A stretch of DNA of 64,000 bases from Macrolepiota albuminosa (taxonomy: Eukaryota; Basidiomycota; Agaricomycetes; Agaricales; Agaricaceae): contig JAMWFC010000115.1 of assembly GCA_027475525.1 (NCBI GenBank), forward strand, positions 1,240,001-1,304,000. The letters run 5' to 3'. Under the pieces are notes generated by a model. The model made no database searches. It was not told where the DNA came from and worked only from the letters and a program-made list of their open reading frames with translations. The position numbers and the translations under genes were made by a program. Shown piece by piece: positions 21,682 to 32,829 of the stretch. Positions within the stretch are counted from its first letter, which is position 1; each line of letters starts with the position of its first letter.

Positions 21682-22000
21682 TGTAGCGGAGTCGTGACAC
21701 TTGCCCACTTGGTCACACCCAACTACAGTGGGTCCTTTAATTGTTGACCTCTTAATCCTTAGTTATGATTACCAAACTTGCCCACTTGGTCACACCCAAC
21801 TACAGTGGGTCCTTTAATTGTTGACCTCTTAATCCTTAGTTATGATTACCAAATTATCTCTGTTGTTATACCATAGTATAAAAGGCCTAGTAGATTGTGT
21901 ATTAGGCAGCTTTCACAATATTAGGACTTACACCAGTTCTACCGTGAGGCTCTAATCCCATGTGATGAAACGCTACTCTATTGGGTAGACTTACGTTACA
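21682..22000 (+). repeat. GYP2: solo-like 5' LTR of a GYP3/GYP5-type gypsy
   Basis: Begins TGTAGCGGAGTC (compare TGTAGCGTAGTC in GYP5) and ends ACGTTACA, followed by TATTTTGAAC, which resembles the bases after the GYP5 LTR. A TATA box (GTATAAAAGG) is near 21878. The 319 bp include a 77-bp tandem duplication (21700..21853), so the true LTR is probably about 242 bp. Confidence 0.7.
21700..21853. repeat. 77-bp perfect tandem duplication (GYP2 LTR)
   Basis: Copies 21700..21776 and 21777..21853 are identical; likely assembly overlap. Confidence 0.9.
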
Positions 22001-22537
22001 TATTTTGAACTCATAAAGTCCTAAACTACTCTATAAACCACTGACTCTCGTGCCATGGGCACACCCTGGTCTGATCAACCGGATTCGTCCTAGCTGTGAG
22101 TCTTCAGTGTCAGTATGTCTACTGATAGCAGTTCTCGCAGATATAACTTTTGATGCCTCCAGCCTGGTATTGCTACACTGACAAGGGGCACAGTACACAG
22201 GTTTGGGGAAATACCTGAGGAGACTGGTCGAGTTGTCTCACCAGACATCTCGGATTCAGAGAACTGGGGTAAACCCAGTCCTGACAAGGTGGCCGCTGGT
22301 TCTCCATTGTCTGAGCCTAAGGATGACAAGGCCAATTACCCTTCTCAAGAAAGGGAGAAACCCCACCCAGAAGGTGGAGGCCAATTGGCTAATAAGACAA
22401 GTCCAGGAGACCTGGAAGGAGAAATCCTGGAGGGTCAGGACAATGATGACGAACCAGACTGGCATAATTCAATCCAATTTCTGGCTACTGTCCTAAATTT
22501 GATTGCCTTCTTCATACCCTCGTCAGCATACTCCTAA
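22001..22537 (+). pseudogene. GYP2 leader and gag N-terminal fragment
   Basis: Downstream of the GYP2 LTR the frame around 22289..22537 is open (PSQEREKPHPEGGGQL, DLEGEILEGQDNDDEPDW) and acidic and Pro/Gly-rich, like the start of the GYP3 gag. Nothing of pol follows, so the element is truncated. Confidence 0.45.
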
Positions 22538-23146
22538 ATGTTTCGGTTCTAGAGTCTCCTAGCTACATATTTCTCCCTATTTTCTCCTTAATTTTTATTA
22601 CAGACACTTCTACATTCTCAGACTTTTCCCTATTATTTTACCCTTATTCTAATTCTCCTTTACTTAGTCTACTATAAAAATCTCATGTATTTAATAAACA
22701 TCTTCAGGCAATTAATGCAGTTGTCCTCTATTCCTTGCATTTAATCTCTGAACTCTAGAATCTAGCAAATCTCATATCATTATTTCTCACATCTTTGACA
22801 AAGTTTAATTGCTTCTACATTTTATAGCTACAACTTCTGTCTATCTGGATTATAATTCTCCAACCACCCAGCCACCACCTTTTGATCCCAATAGCTACGT
22901 TCCCCAAGTCTTGTAGAGTGATATAGTAAATCAGTCCTCAGTCACACTCTGTATGTGTAGTTCAACTATTTATTACCTGTAGGGTGATATAGTAAATCAG
23001 TCTACAGGAGAAGGTCAACTGACTATACGTAGAGGTAAGTAAGAATGCCTCACCCTCAGTCACACTCTATATGTGTAGTTTGACTGAGGGTGGCGCATTT
23101 GTGGTGGCTTATCTAAATACAAAAACAAATTAAGGTTTACCAAAAG
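22538..23146. other. AT-rich repeat debris with copia-LTR-like stem-loops
   Basis: No gene. GTGATATAGTAAATCAGT occurs twice (near 22918 and 22983). CCTCAGTCACACTCT(G/A)TATGTGTAGTT occurs twice (near 22936 and 23054), the second closing as CCCTCAGTC...GACTGAGGG. This is the stem-loop layout of the copia LTRs elsewhere in the window. Confidence 0.5.
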
Positions 23147-23151
23147 ACTGG

Positions 23152-23429
23152 TGTTGACTGAGAATGGTCTATTTGGTCAGCTGACAGATATAGTCACATG
23201 ATAGTAGTAATGAAGTCACGTTCATGTGTCTCTAAGCCTCAGTTGTTCTCTCTCTTTTACACAGACAGACTTCTGAGGTGGTGAGCACATTTCTGTTTAC
23301 TGGACATTATGATTCTGATAGCCTACAACCTAGTTATTATTCTGTCTGTAGGTATGATAAAAGTTGTTCTCTCTCTTTTACACAGACAGACTTCTGAGGT
23401 GTTATTACTCTGTCCATAGGCTCTCATAT
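23152..23429 (+). repeat. COP2 5' LTR, 3' end in gap
   Basis: TGTTGACTGAGAATGG... matches 40417 onward. The last 10 bp expected from the 3' copy are hidden in the N run. It contains two copies of a block GTTGTTCTCTCTCTTTTACA...TTCTGAGGTG. Confidence 0.9.
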
Positions 23430-23529
23430 NNNNNNNNNNNNNNNNNNNNNNNNNNNNNNNNNNNNNNNNNNNNNNNNNNNNNNNNNNNNNNNNNNNNNNN
23501 NNNNNNNNNNNNNNNNNNNNNNNNNNNNN
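23430..23529. other. assembly gap, 100 N
   Basis: Exactly 100 N, probably a placeholder of unknown length. COP2 should contain here its LTR end, primer site, leader and about the first 80 gag codons, more than 100 bases in total. Confidence 0.99.
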
Positions 23530-23650
23530 GGACTCCTCACAACTACGTACGCCAAGCGCTGGAGACGGCGTTGTACTACGTATACGTCCAGCGCACCCAA
23601 CCACAGCTGGCGTCATCATCGGCAAATACCTTAGTGTCTGATACATATAT
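23530..23650. other. gap-edge sequence that does not fit COP2
   Basis: This stretch is rich in CpG (ACTACGTACGCCAAGCGC, GGAGACGGCG, TATACGTCCAGCGC), unlike the CpG-poor element around it. It does not align with the COP1 gag or leader. The COP2 gag alignment begins only near 23660. Confidence 0.5.
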
Positions 23651-23659
23651 GGGTTAGCC

Positions 23660-24657
23660 TAAACATTTTTGATCTTTCATTCCAAGAGCTTCTGTGAATT
23701 TGAACACTCATTTTCCTCGTGTATCTCCTGCAACACCTACTCTATTTATTCAAGCACATACTGTCCATGCACTGACTCTAGTTCGAGTTGTAAATTCTTC
23801 CCCTACTTTTGATCACAATTCTCATCCTAGACAACCTTCAGCTTGTCCACTTTCCATGTCACATATTCCAAATATGTTTACTCCCTCTTCTCCTGTTCAA
23901 TTTACTCATATTTGACCTCCATCAGTCTTTTTAAATCATCATGTTCCAGTTTCTTGACCTCCTTCAAATGATTTGAATTGGCCTGTTCCCAATGCTTTTA
24001 TTCCGAATTGTCCTCTTTTGTCTTTATCTCGTCCAGCTTTAGCATTGCACAACACTACACCCTTTCTCATTCCTACTCTGGTCCAGAACTGTCCTCCTGT
24101 TATGGCACATCAACAGCATGGTCCACCACCCATTATTCATTTTCCAAATATAAATCAATACCAGGTACCCACACCGTCTTTGCCTCATCAACATCAGTTT
24201 GTGGTTGGGTCTTCACCACCGCAACAACCTCCTGGGGTACAACATGGTTTCCCACCTCCTCCACAGTACTTGCATAAACTGGTCCCAAATCTTCTGATCC
24301 AGGACTACAACTATCAGTATATTCCTCCTGTTGCACATGTACCCAACTTTCTGGCAATTCATACAGACCCAAAATTACCTCCACTTACAACTTATTCCAA
24401 AATTTAACTCATTGGCAGATTGGGGACTTTGGTTCAATCTGGTTATGGCTCTTATCAATCATCTTGGCTTAAATGGCCATATTTGTCCACTTCCTCCACC
24501 AGATTCACCATTTGATCCAACTTGCTGTGTAGTTGTACCACCACCTTACCCAGCCCATGCCACACAGGAAGAATCTCACATTTATGAGCTTTTCTGGAAA
24601 AATGATAACATCTGTTCCTACATCATCTCTGGATGGCTTTTGGCGGAGATATTAAAT
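23660..24657 (+). pseudogene. COP2 gag, 5' part, degenerate
   Basis: Aligns with COP1 gag in broken frames: IPRASVNLNTHFPRV (COP1 IPRPTSALRNSYLNR), FNSLADWGLWFNLVMALINH near 24408, and NDNICSYIISGWLLAEIL ending at the GYP3 insertion. Several stops (for example TGA at 23914 and 23957) make it inactive. Confidence 0.85.
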
Positions 24658-24928
24658 TGTAACATAGTGTATTATAGTTAACTAATTAATATATACAATT
24701 ATATTAATTAATTATCATTACTTTACATACATGCTGGCTGCCTTACTATTATAGTTAACTAATTAATATATACAATTATATTAATTAATTATCATTACTT
24801 TACATACATGCTGGCTGCCTTACATAAGGCAGCTAATTTTACTGTCATACTTTGTAGTACTAGAATCGACTATCGATCTGGTTCTGTTGGTGTGACCATA
24901 AGGCTAAGTTATACTTGACTTTGTTTCA
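24658..24928 (+). repeat. GYP3 5' LTR (contains a 77-bp duplication)
   Basis: TGTAACATAG to TTTGTTTCA. The stem-loop GCTGCCTTACATAAGGCAGC lies at 24814..24833. It is followed by CTTTTTTGAACC, where a primer site would be expected. Confidence 0.92.
24670..24823. repeat. 77-bp perfect tandem duplication (GYP3 5' LTR)
   Basis: Copies offset by 77; absent from the 3' LTR of the same element. Confidence 0.9.
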
Positions 24929-25752
24929 CTTTTTTGAACCTTTCGGGTTCAATTCTAATACTACGGACGAAGACTATGTGTCTAGACCGATAGCCTAGAC
25001 TGTGATTGCATCAAACAGTGCATCAACTTCCTTGATGCACGCTTCCGGATTAATAGAGATGTAGCAACGCCTGATTGGATGGAGACCAATCAATCTGCTG
25101 AACCAACATGCAATGGTGAGACCATTGACCAGTCGTTGGCGTATCCTCAATCTGCGGTGACTGACCCGGGTCGTCCCGGGTCAGAATATACAGAGGCCGA
25201 GTCTTCCCGGCAGCCTCAGGGGATGCCAGGAGGGACGCAATGGAGTGAAGTGCGGCCGACAGCTGCGCCAAGCGGTGCAGTGAGACCAGGAGCAGCTGTG
25301 GAAGACCTGGAACAGTGATCTGGCAGGAAACATGAATTTTCCATGCAGATTGGGAGGTCAGGGCGACAGTTCCAGAGCAGGAGTAGTGCTCAGGGACCAA
25401 CTGAAGGTTGCAGACCTTCGTTGTACTTCCTGGGGAAGATGCCGAGGCCTGAGGCGGGCAGTTGGAGAGTGCCAACTAAGTCCACTCCACTGATGCAACG
25501 TCAGCAGGGAGTTGGAGTGCCGCAGGAAACGACAATTCCCGAGCAAAGAACACCAGCAGTACATTGGGAAGACGAAACTTCCGATGACGAGGAGAGTGGA
25601 TGGAGTGAGTCCACCCTTCAGGTTCAGTGTGCTATGCTATGGAAAAGATACCCTAGCATTACAAAGGATACCACGTGTGCTTGACTAGGACTGTATGTAC
25701 TGAAACACATACGGTTGATACAGGCTAGAGGTGATAATGTACCTCAATTGAA

Positions 25753-25906
25753 TACCGTTGAATACATTACGTTGTATGTCCAGATTCTTGAGCTGGAAGC
25801 CCAAGCATATATGTACCGCAAGGCTAATCTACCGTTGAATACATTACGTTGTATGTCCAGATTCTTGAGCTGGAAGCCCAAGCATATATGTACCGCAAGG
25901 CTAATC
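25753..25906. repeat. 77-bp perfect tandem duplication (GYP3 gag)
   Basis: Copies 25753..25829 and 25830..25906. Confidence 0.9.
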
Positions 25907-26018
25907 GAGGATCAGCTGCCTCAACCCCAGAGGGGGCAAACTTGATTCCAAGTATACCTTCGGTGTCAAAGCCAGAGTTGTCTCCCCACCTGGAAGAGGC
26001 GATGAGCAATATATATGT

Positions 26019-26172
26019 GCCCCAGCAAGCAGGAGAGTCTGACGAGCAGTTTGCTGCAAGGTTCGCAGCAGCACAGAGACAAAATGTATTCAGAGGCCCC
26101 AGCAAGCAGGAGAGTCTGACGAGCAGTTTGCTGCAAGGTTCGCAGCAGCACAGAGACAAAATGTATTCAGAG
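26019..26172. repeat. 77-bp perfect tandem duplication (GYP3 gag)
   Basis: Copies 26019..26095 and 26096..26172. Confidence 0.9.
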
Positions 26173-29100
26173 GTCAACAAAGGAGACCTCTGTCGACGGC
26201 TGAATCAGTGTCTACCATACCTGTGGTAGATAGCAACCTATCCAAAATAGGGGGGACAAGGCACCCTCACACAAAACAGGAATCAGTAGAGAATACTCCA
26301 CTGACGAATCAAGTGCCATTGGCTGATAAGTTTACGGAGAGGGTAGCTTATCAGCGCATGCAGAACCAAGACCTGAAACGCCAGGGACACTCCTGGATAG
26401 ATGACCAGGAGATTTTATTTGATGGGATAATGCCCATCGACAAGATGAGAAGGCAATATGTCCAACGGACACGTCAGCCTGACACTAGGAGGAGGGACTC
26501 GCCCATGGCGGATCCGAGCCAAGTCCTTGAAAGACAGGTGACAGAAGGGCTAGGGGGACAGGAGAGCCCACTGCATTGGAATGATGCGGGGAAAGTGCAC
26601 TATACAGGTCACCGACCAGTACGTGCATTCTCTGTAGTACCTCCAGCAGAAGGTAGGAATAAAACACCTGGGATAACTGAGGCGACAAAGGTGTATACTG
26701 AGAATATGCACCAACACCTCAGTAGCATAATTGACAATGCGGTAGGCGTAGCATTGCGCCTTCCCGAAGGTATCAAACTGTGTAAGGCGGAGTCAAAACA
26801 CATCCAACTATACAGAGGGGAGTCCAAGTTTAGTGACTTGGAAAACTGGACGATGGATGTGTGTAACCATCTGGCAGCATGCCAGTATGGGGGGGATTGT
26901 CTGGATCGAGAACGTGTATTCGTTCTTCTGGAGTTCCTAGACGGACCGGCCAAGGCCTGGTTTCGACATCATGTCTTGCACTATAATTGTGCATGACAGC
27001 AATGGACGTTCAAGGATGTAATTCTTGAATTGTATAACCGGTTCGTAAGTGCATCTACCATGCAGGATGCTAGGGAGGCGTTCATTGCAATGTTCTACAC
27101 CAAACAATTGGGTGTTCAAGGTTTCTATGACATCTTGATAGACCACGCACAGAATATGTCTATTTACCCAGACAACTGGGTAGTGATCAATACCTTCCTG
27201 CATGGGATACCCAACGCAATGAGAGAGTCTCTCATTTGTGATGACGGGCTATCGCCCGAAGTAAATACCATTGAGGAGTTTGTAGCGCATGCGTTGCGCT
27301 ACAAGCAAGCCCAAAAAATAGCACGACACTTTGGGCTACATAGCTCAAAGGTTTGTTCAGTGAACAAGACCGAGCCTCAGAAGGTAGACACCTTCTGGGC
27401 CCATCAAAAAGAGATGGTGGGCAATATGAACCTGAGGTTCATGATAAGAGCAGCACTTTGGCAGAAACGACGCTTCCGTAGCAACCAGCCTGGGGACTGT
27501 AGGGATGCACCAGCACAGGATGTTCAGAGGGGTCTGCGCTGAGAGGGTGCTCGGCCACATCAGACTGCTGGTGAGGCTAAAGTGCTGACACCGACTGGGC
27601 CACCGAAGTTTGAAGCAGCTCGCCCTTTTATGGCGAATAAGTGCTTCAAATGTGGCCAGCCTGGGCATTTCGCGAATGCATGTCCAGTGGGCGGTGGACA
27701 GCCTATGGTTAAGCCATGTGCATATGTACGGGCGGCCCACACTGCTATCCCAGATGCTGAAGGGATAGACTCAGGAAATGAACCTGATGTGGAAGACAAA
27801 GAGGTGGAGAACCTCAGTCCTGATGCACCAGAGGATGAAAACGCCTCTGTGGTAGAAGAGTTGTCAGACGACAAATACGTGGAGGTTGACGTATATAACA
27901 ATGACTATTATGCCTGGGAGTCAGACTCAGAATTCATGGGAGCTCTGACGGACTACCCGGCCAGCGCATTAAACCAACCAGTTGGAGCAGCCAATGTGAA
28001 GGTGTATAAAGTACACCTTCGCAAGGCTCCAGAGAAGCTGGTAAGGCCGGTGTTGAAGCGCAAAGACAAGGAGTGTCTGGCGTTGTACGTTGAGGTGAAT
28101 GGCCACAAGGTGTGGACATTGTGGGATTCAGGTAGTACAACTACTGGGGTGACACCTCAGTTTTGCCAAGTGCATGATATTTCTGTGAGTGAATTGAAGG
28201 AGCCATTACTCCTTCAATTGGGTACTGTGGGCAGCTGAGCTGCAGTACAGTTTGGCACGCAGGCGAGTATCACCTGTGCAAAATCAAGGACGAAAGAGTA
28301 CCTTGACATGGCGAATTTTGATTGTTACGACATGATTATAGGCATGCCGTATATGAGGAAGCACAAGGTTGTGCTTGACTTCAAGAAAAATGAGATAGTG
28401 GTGGATGGCACCACCATTCCTGCAGTGCGAGTGACCATAGATAATGGCGATGGACGTCTCCATCGACACTGCGCCATGGAGAAGAAGGTGCTAGTCAGGT
28501 GACATTGACTAGGCGGAGGCAAGAAACTGCCTACGGTGGAGGATGGAGAGGATGAGGAGCAAGCTCGTGCGAGCTTGCCAACGGATAGTCCTGCTGTGTT
28601 GATGCTGGAAAGCAAAGCTGTAGAGTACAAACGTACTCTGAAGAGGGGGAAGAGCCCCAAGATGGAGTGTGAAAAGCAGGGTAAGCCTGAGGACAAGTGG
28701 CCTCAGCACACGGCAAGCACAGAGTGCCAGCTGACGTCGTCGCAAGTGAAGGTCGAGGACTTAGTAACAGGTGACGAACAAGGACTGATGGAGGACAAGG
28801 CATCCTCCACACATACGAATCGGTCAATCTGGGATTGACCGGTACCTCATCCCACGTTTGAATGGGCGTTTGATCCACAAATGCCTGCTGAGTGGAATGA
28901 GCTAGTGGCATCAATGTATGCGTGGAATGTACCACGATGGACGTCGAAGGAGGAGTCATATTGTCAGGCTAGTAATGACAAGATATTGCCACCAAGTGAG
29001 GTATTCTTTGATGGACTGTCTGTGACATTGTGGAGAAGCAAGAAGGAAGTGCCTGTGCGACTGCACACGCCGGATGACAGTGAGCTGAGGATTACTGCCC

Positions 29101-29546
29101 TCAGAGAGAAGTATGGCCGCCCAGCCGTACAAGCAAAGCTGTCTGGGCGTCCACGCAAGGATGTGGACCAGAAGGGCAAAGGTAAAACCAATGGTTTTAA
29201 GAAGGAGGACATTCCGGACTTACAATTGCAGTGGCAGCGGGAATTTGGGAATATTCTGAACGGAACCAAGGAGGAGTTACCTCCTTGGCATGAGGTCAAT
29301 CATGAAATCAACCTTATTGATGAGAATAAGGTGTATAAATATCATTTGCCACGATGTCCAATGGTGCTGCAGCAGCAGCTCTGAGACAAGACCAATCGGT
29401 ACCTGAGAGCCCACTGGTGGGAGGCCCAACCGGCCTCCCAAGCTGCTCCACTATTGTGCATTCCGAAGAAAGATGATACATTGAGAACGGCGTTGGATGC
29501 TTGCCAACGCAACGACAACACCATAAAGGACGTGACGCCACTTCCG

Positions 29547-29700
29547 GATCAGGAAGTGATTCGAGAGGATGTGGCAAGAGCAAAGTTCAGGTCAAAAATT
29601 GACCTGACGGACGCTTATGAGCAGATCAGGAAGTGATTCGAGAGGATGTGGCAAGAGCAAAGTTCAGGTCAAAAATTGACCTGACGGACGCTTATGAGCA
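29547..29700. repeat. 77-bp perfect tandem duplication (GYP3 RT)
   Basis: Copies 29547..29623 and 29624..29700; it shifts the RT frame. Confidence 0.9.
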
Positions 29701-29776
29701 AGTGAGAATTTGCTTGTCTAATATCCCAAAGACAGTGTTCTCGTTGATCACGGGAACATATATGAGCAACATCATG

Positions 29777-29930
29777 CAGATAGGAGATTGTAATGCTCCT
29801 GCAACGTTTCAGAGGTTGATGACCTCCATCTTCCGGGATGTTATCGGGAGGTTCAGATAGGAGATTGTAATGCTCCTGCAACGTTTCAGAGGTTGATGAC
29901 CTCCATCTTCCGGGATGTTATCGGGAGGTT
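29777..29930. repeat. 77-bp perfect tandem duplication (GYP3 RT)
   Basis: Copies 29777..29853 and 29854..29930. Confidence 0.9.
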
Positions 29931-30239
29931 TGTCTATATATATTTGGATGACATATTCATATACTCCGATTCAATCAAAGAACATGAAGAGCATCTTCAT
30001 GTTATTTTTGAGCGACTGAGGTCTAATCTGCTGTACCTCAAGTGGAAGAAATGTGAACTATATGCCAAGACAGTAGACTGCCTTGGACACAAGATTGACA
30101 GTCAGGGTATTCACCCTGACCAGGACAAATTCGATCGCATACGCAAATGGCGTGTGCCTTGTAACTATAACGATGTGCAAAGATTTGTGGGACTGGTGAA
30201 CTATATCAGCAACTGTCTGCCTGATATAACAGCGTATAC

Positions 30240-30393
30240 TGGACCTTTGATGTCCATCACGCAGAACAGAGCTCCATTCATATGGAGACCTATACACCAA
30301 CGCTGTTTTGAGATGATGGACCTTTGATGTCCATCACGCAGAACAGAGCTCCATTCATATGGAGACCTATACACCAACGCTGTTTTGAGATGA
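30240..30393. repeat. 77-bp perfect tandem duplication (GYP3 RT/RNase H)
   Basis: Copies 30240..30316 and 30317..30393. Confidence 0.9.
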
Positions 30394-32829
30394 TCAAGAG
30401 GATCTGCTCAAAGATGCCAGTCATTCGTCCCATAGATCCCAGACGTGATGAGCCGATTTGGCTCATCTGTGATGCCTCAAAGACCGGAGTAGGTGCAATG
30501 TATGGCCAGGGAAGTTCCTGGCAGAATTGTCAACCGGCTGGGTTCATGTTGAGGAAGTTCACCTCGGCCCAACAGAATTATGTGGTCTATGAGCTTGAAA
30601 CGTTGGCGATACTTGAGGCACTCCTCAAGTGGGAAGACAAATTGATGGGATATAAGATCCACATCATTACGGACCATAAAGCACCTGAGTTCTTCAAGAC
30701 TCAAGCCACGTTGTCCCCCTGGCAACGCCGGTGGATTGACTATATGTCTCGCTACAACTTTGACATCACATATGTCAAAGGCGAAATGAACAAAGTAGTG
30801 GACTGTCTCTCGAGGTATTTCGAGAGTGATAGAATTGGAGAACACCATGATACGCATGAGTATGTCGATGCAGATATCCGTATTGATCCTCAGGGCAATG
30901 ATCTTCCATACCATCGCTACAAAGAGGTGAAGAAGCATGTGGTTGAGCTTTGGGCTATGCAAGCAACCGAGCTGTGACGCAGTCGATGACTGCAGGAGCA
31001 ACAAGAGGGGCAAGACATAGAAGCTGAGCAATTAGAGCAGGCTCAGCCAAAGGAGGCGACAATGCCATGCCAGGGCAAGACTGGGAGCAGTTGTGGACCA
31101 TATGGCCACGACATTACGCTTGCTGATGTGTTATCGCCTACAGGAGAATATCGTAACCCTCCTGTTCCTCACACCAATGAGTACCTACGGAAGGTACTGA
31201 GAGGCTATAGCTGTGATGCATTCTACACAGAAATCCGGCAGAATGCAAACGCCCACCCATGCTTCAGCGTGGATGAGAAAGGACTGGTCCAGATAACAAA
31301 TGTTTGAGGGCACGATGTGGTGTGCTTACCACGTGACCAAACATTGATCACACATATCGTCACTCAAGTGCATGAGGTTGTTGGTCACTTTGGAACCAAC
31401 AGAACACTGGAATACCTGAGGCAATGGTACTGGTGGCCTCAGATGCAGAAAGAAGTGATGCAGTTCTGCCAGACCTGTGAGGTCTGCCAGCGGTCGAAGA
31501 CCAGCAATAGGAAGCTAGCAGGGAAGTTGCATTCCTTGCCCATCCCAACAAAGCTGTGGAACTCCATTGGTATGGACTTTGTTGGCCCATTCCCCAAGTC
31601 CAAAGGTTATAACTACCTTTGGGTGGTTATTTGCTGAATGACTAGTATGGTGCACTTGATACCGGTGCACACAACCATTACTGCATCTGCATTATCCTGG
31701 CTCTATTTGAAGGAGATTGTAAGGCTACATGGCCTTCCAAGTTTGATCGTGAGCAATCGAGACGCAAAGTTTACGTCTCACTGGTGGCGAGAACTTCACA
31801 AGCTCTTGGAAGCTAAGTTGCTCATGTCTACATCGTTTCATCCGCAGATGGATGGACAGACAGAGCAAGCAAATAGAAGTATTGCCCAGATCTTTTGTAT
31901 GGTGGTCTGACCGGACCAACATGACTGGGTAGATAGGATACCGCTAACCGAGTTTGCGATCAATGCGAGTGTGTCAGAGACCACAAAATATGCGCCATTC
32001 GAGCTCAATAGAGGGTACATGCCCTCTATGCTGGGCGAACTAAGGACGGATGGAGTCGTTCACAAGGGGGTGAAGGACTTTGCACGGCAAGCATTGGAGA
32101 ATCTAGCCAATGCACGTGACGCTATCATTGCTGCGCGTGTTATACAGGCATGCCATGCAAATGATAGGCGGAGTGAGGAACCAGAGCTAACGCCTGGGAC
32201 ATTAGTATATCTGTCAACGGAAAACTTGAATCTTCCAAAAGGAAGGGCGAGGAAGTTGTGTCCAAAATTCATTGGACCATACAGGGTCTTGGTCATGGAA
32301 CCAAGCATATCAAACTATGTTCTGGAGCTGCCTGCAGCTCTGCAAGCACGCCAGATTGTGCCTAAGTTTCATGTATTGTTACTTAGGCAATATAACACAA
32401 ACGATGATGCTATGTTCCCTAATCGGGTGATGCCTGAGCCATATGATTTTGGTGCCAGTGACGAACAGGAATGATTTGTCAAGGACATCCTGGGCCATCG
32501 GTGGCAGGGAGGAACGCACCTCGAATTCGAGATACGACGGGTGATACGACATGGGAGTCGTATCACACTTGTGCCAAGTTGGCAGCGTTGGATCGGTACT
32601 TAGAACTGCAGGGTGTGAAGCGCCCAAATCAGCTTGCTAAGCACTCACGTGCTTAGATTGATGGCAGTGATAAGATGTAGGCCGGATTGGTCGGAGCTCA
32701 GATCAATTGAGTGTCTGATCTGGATTGGATCACGGTTGTTCCAGATAGATAACATGGAGATTGATCTATCTGATGAGATAATGCGGATCATGATGCGGAG
32801 TTGGCATTTGGATCAGGTTATGTAACCTG

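Larger units (their letters stand above)
25079..28502 (+). pseudogene. GYP3 gag and protease, degenerate
   Basis: Starts near ATG 25079 (METNQSAEPTC). Conserved with GYP5: RVAYQRMQNQDLKRQGHSWI (26340), a gag core SKFSDLENWTMDVCNHLAAC (26824) and GVQGFYDILIDHAQNMS (27112), zinc knuckle CFKCGQPGHFANAC (27642), protease TLWDSGSTTTGVTPQF (28117) and DMIIGMPYMRKHKVVLDF. It is broken by stops (for example 25318, 25682, 26994, 27541, 28236) and two 77-bp duplications. Confidence 0.85.
28509..32655 (+). pseudogene. GYP3 pol: RT, RNase H, integrase, chromodomain-like end, degenerate
   Basis: Recognisable in order: the RT entry LCIPKKDDTLRTALDAC (29456), IYLDDIFIYSDS (29935), RNase H PIWLICDASKTGVGAMYGQ (30452) and HIITDHKAPEFFK, the integrase finger HEVVGHFGTNRTLEYLRQWY (31371) and core GMDFVGPF, VSNRDAKFTS, QMDGQTEQANRS, and a chromodomain-like tail ending near 32655. 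Three 77-bp duplications and several nonsense codons (29381, 30976, 31301, 31634, 31908, 32472) interrupt it. Confidence 0.85.

Noticed and set aside
30477..31031. 184-aa minus-strand ORF in GYP3
   Set aside because: Antisense shadow of RNase H and the following linker.
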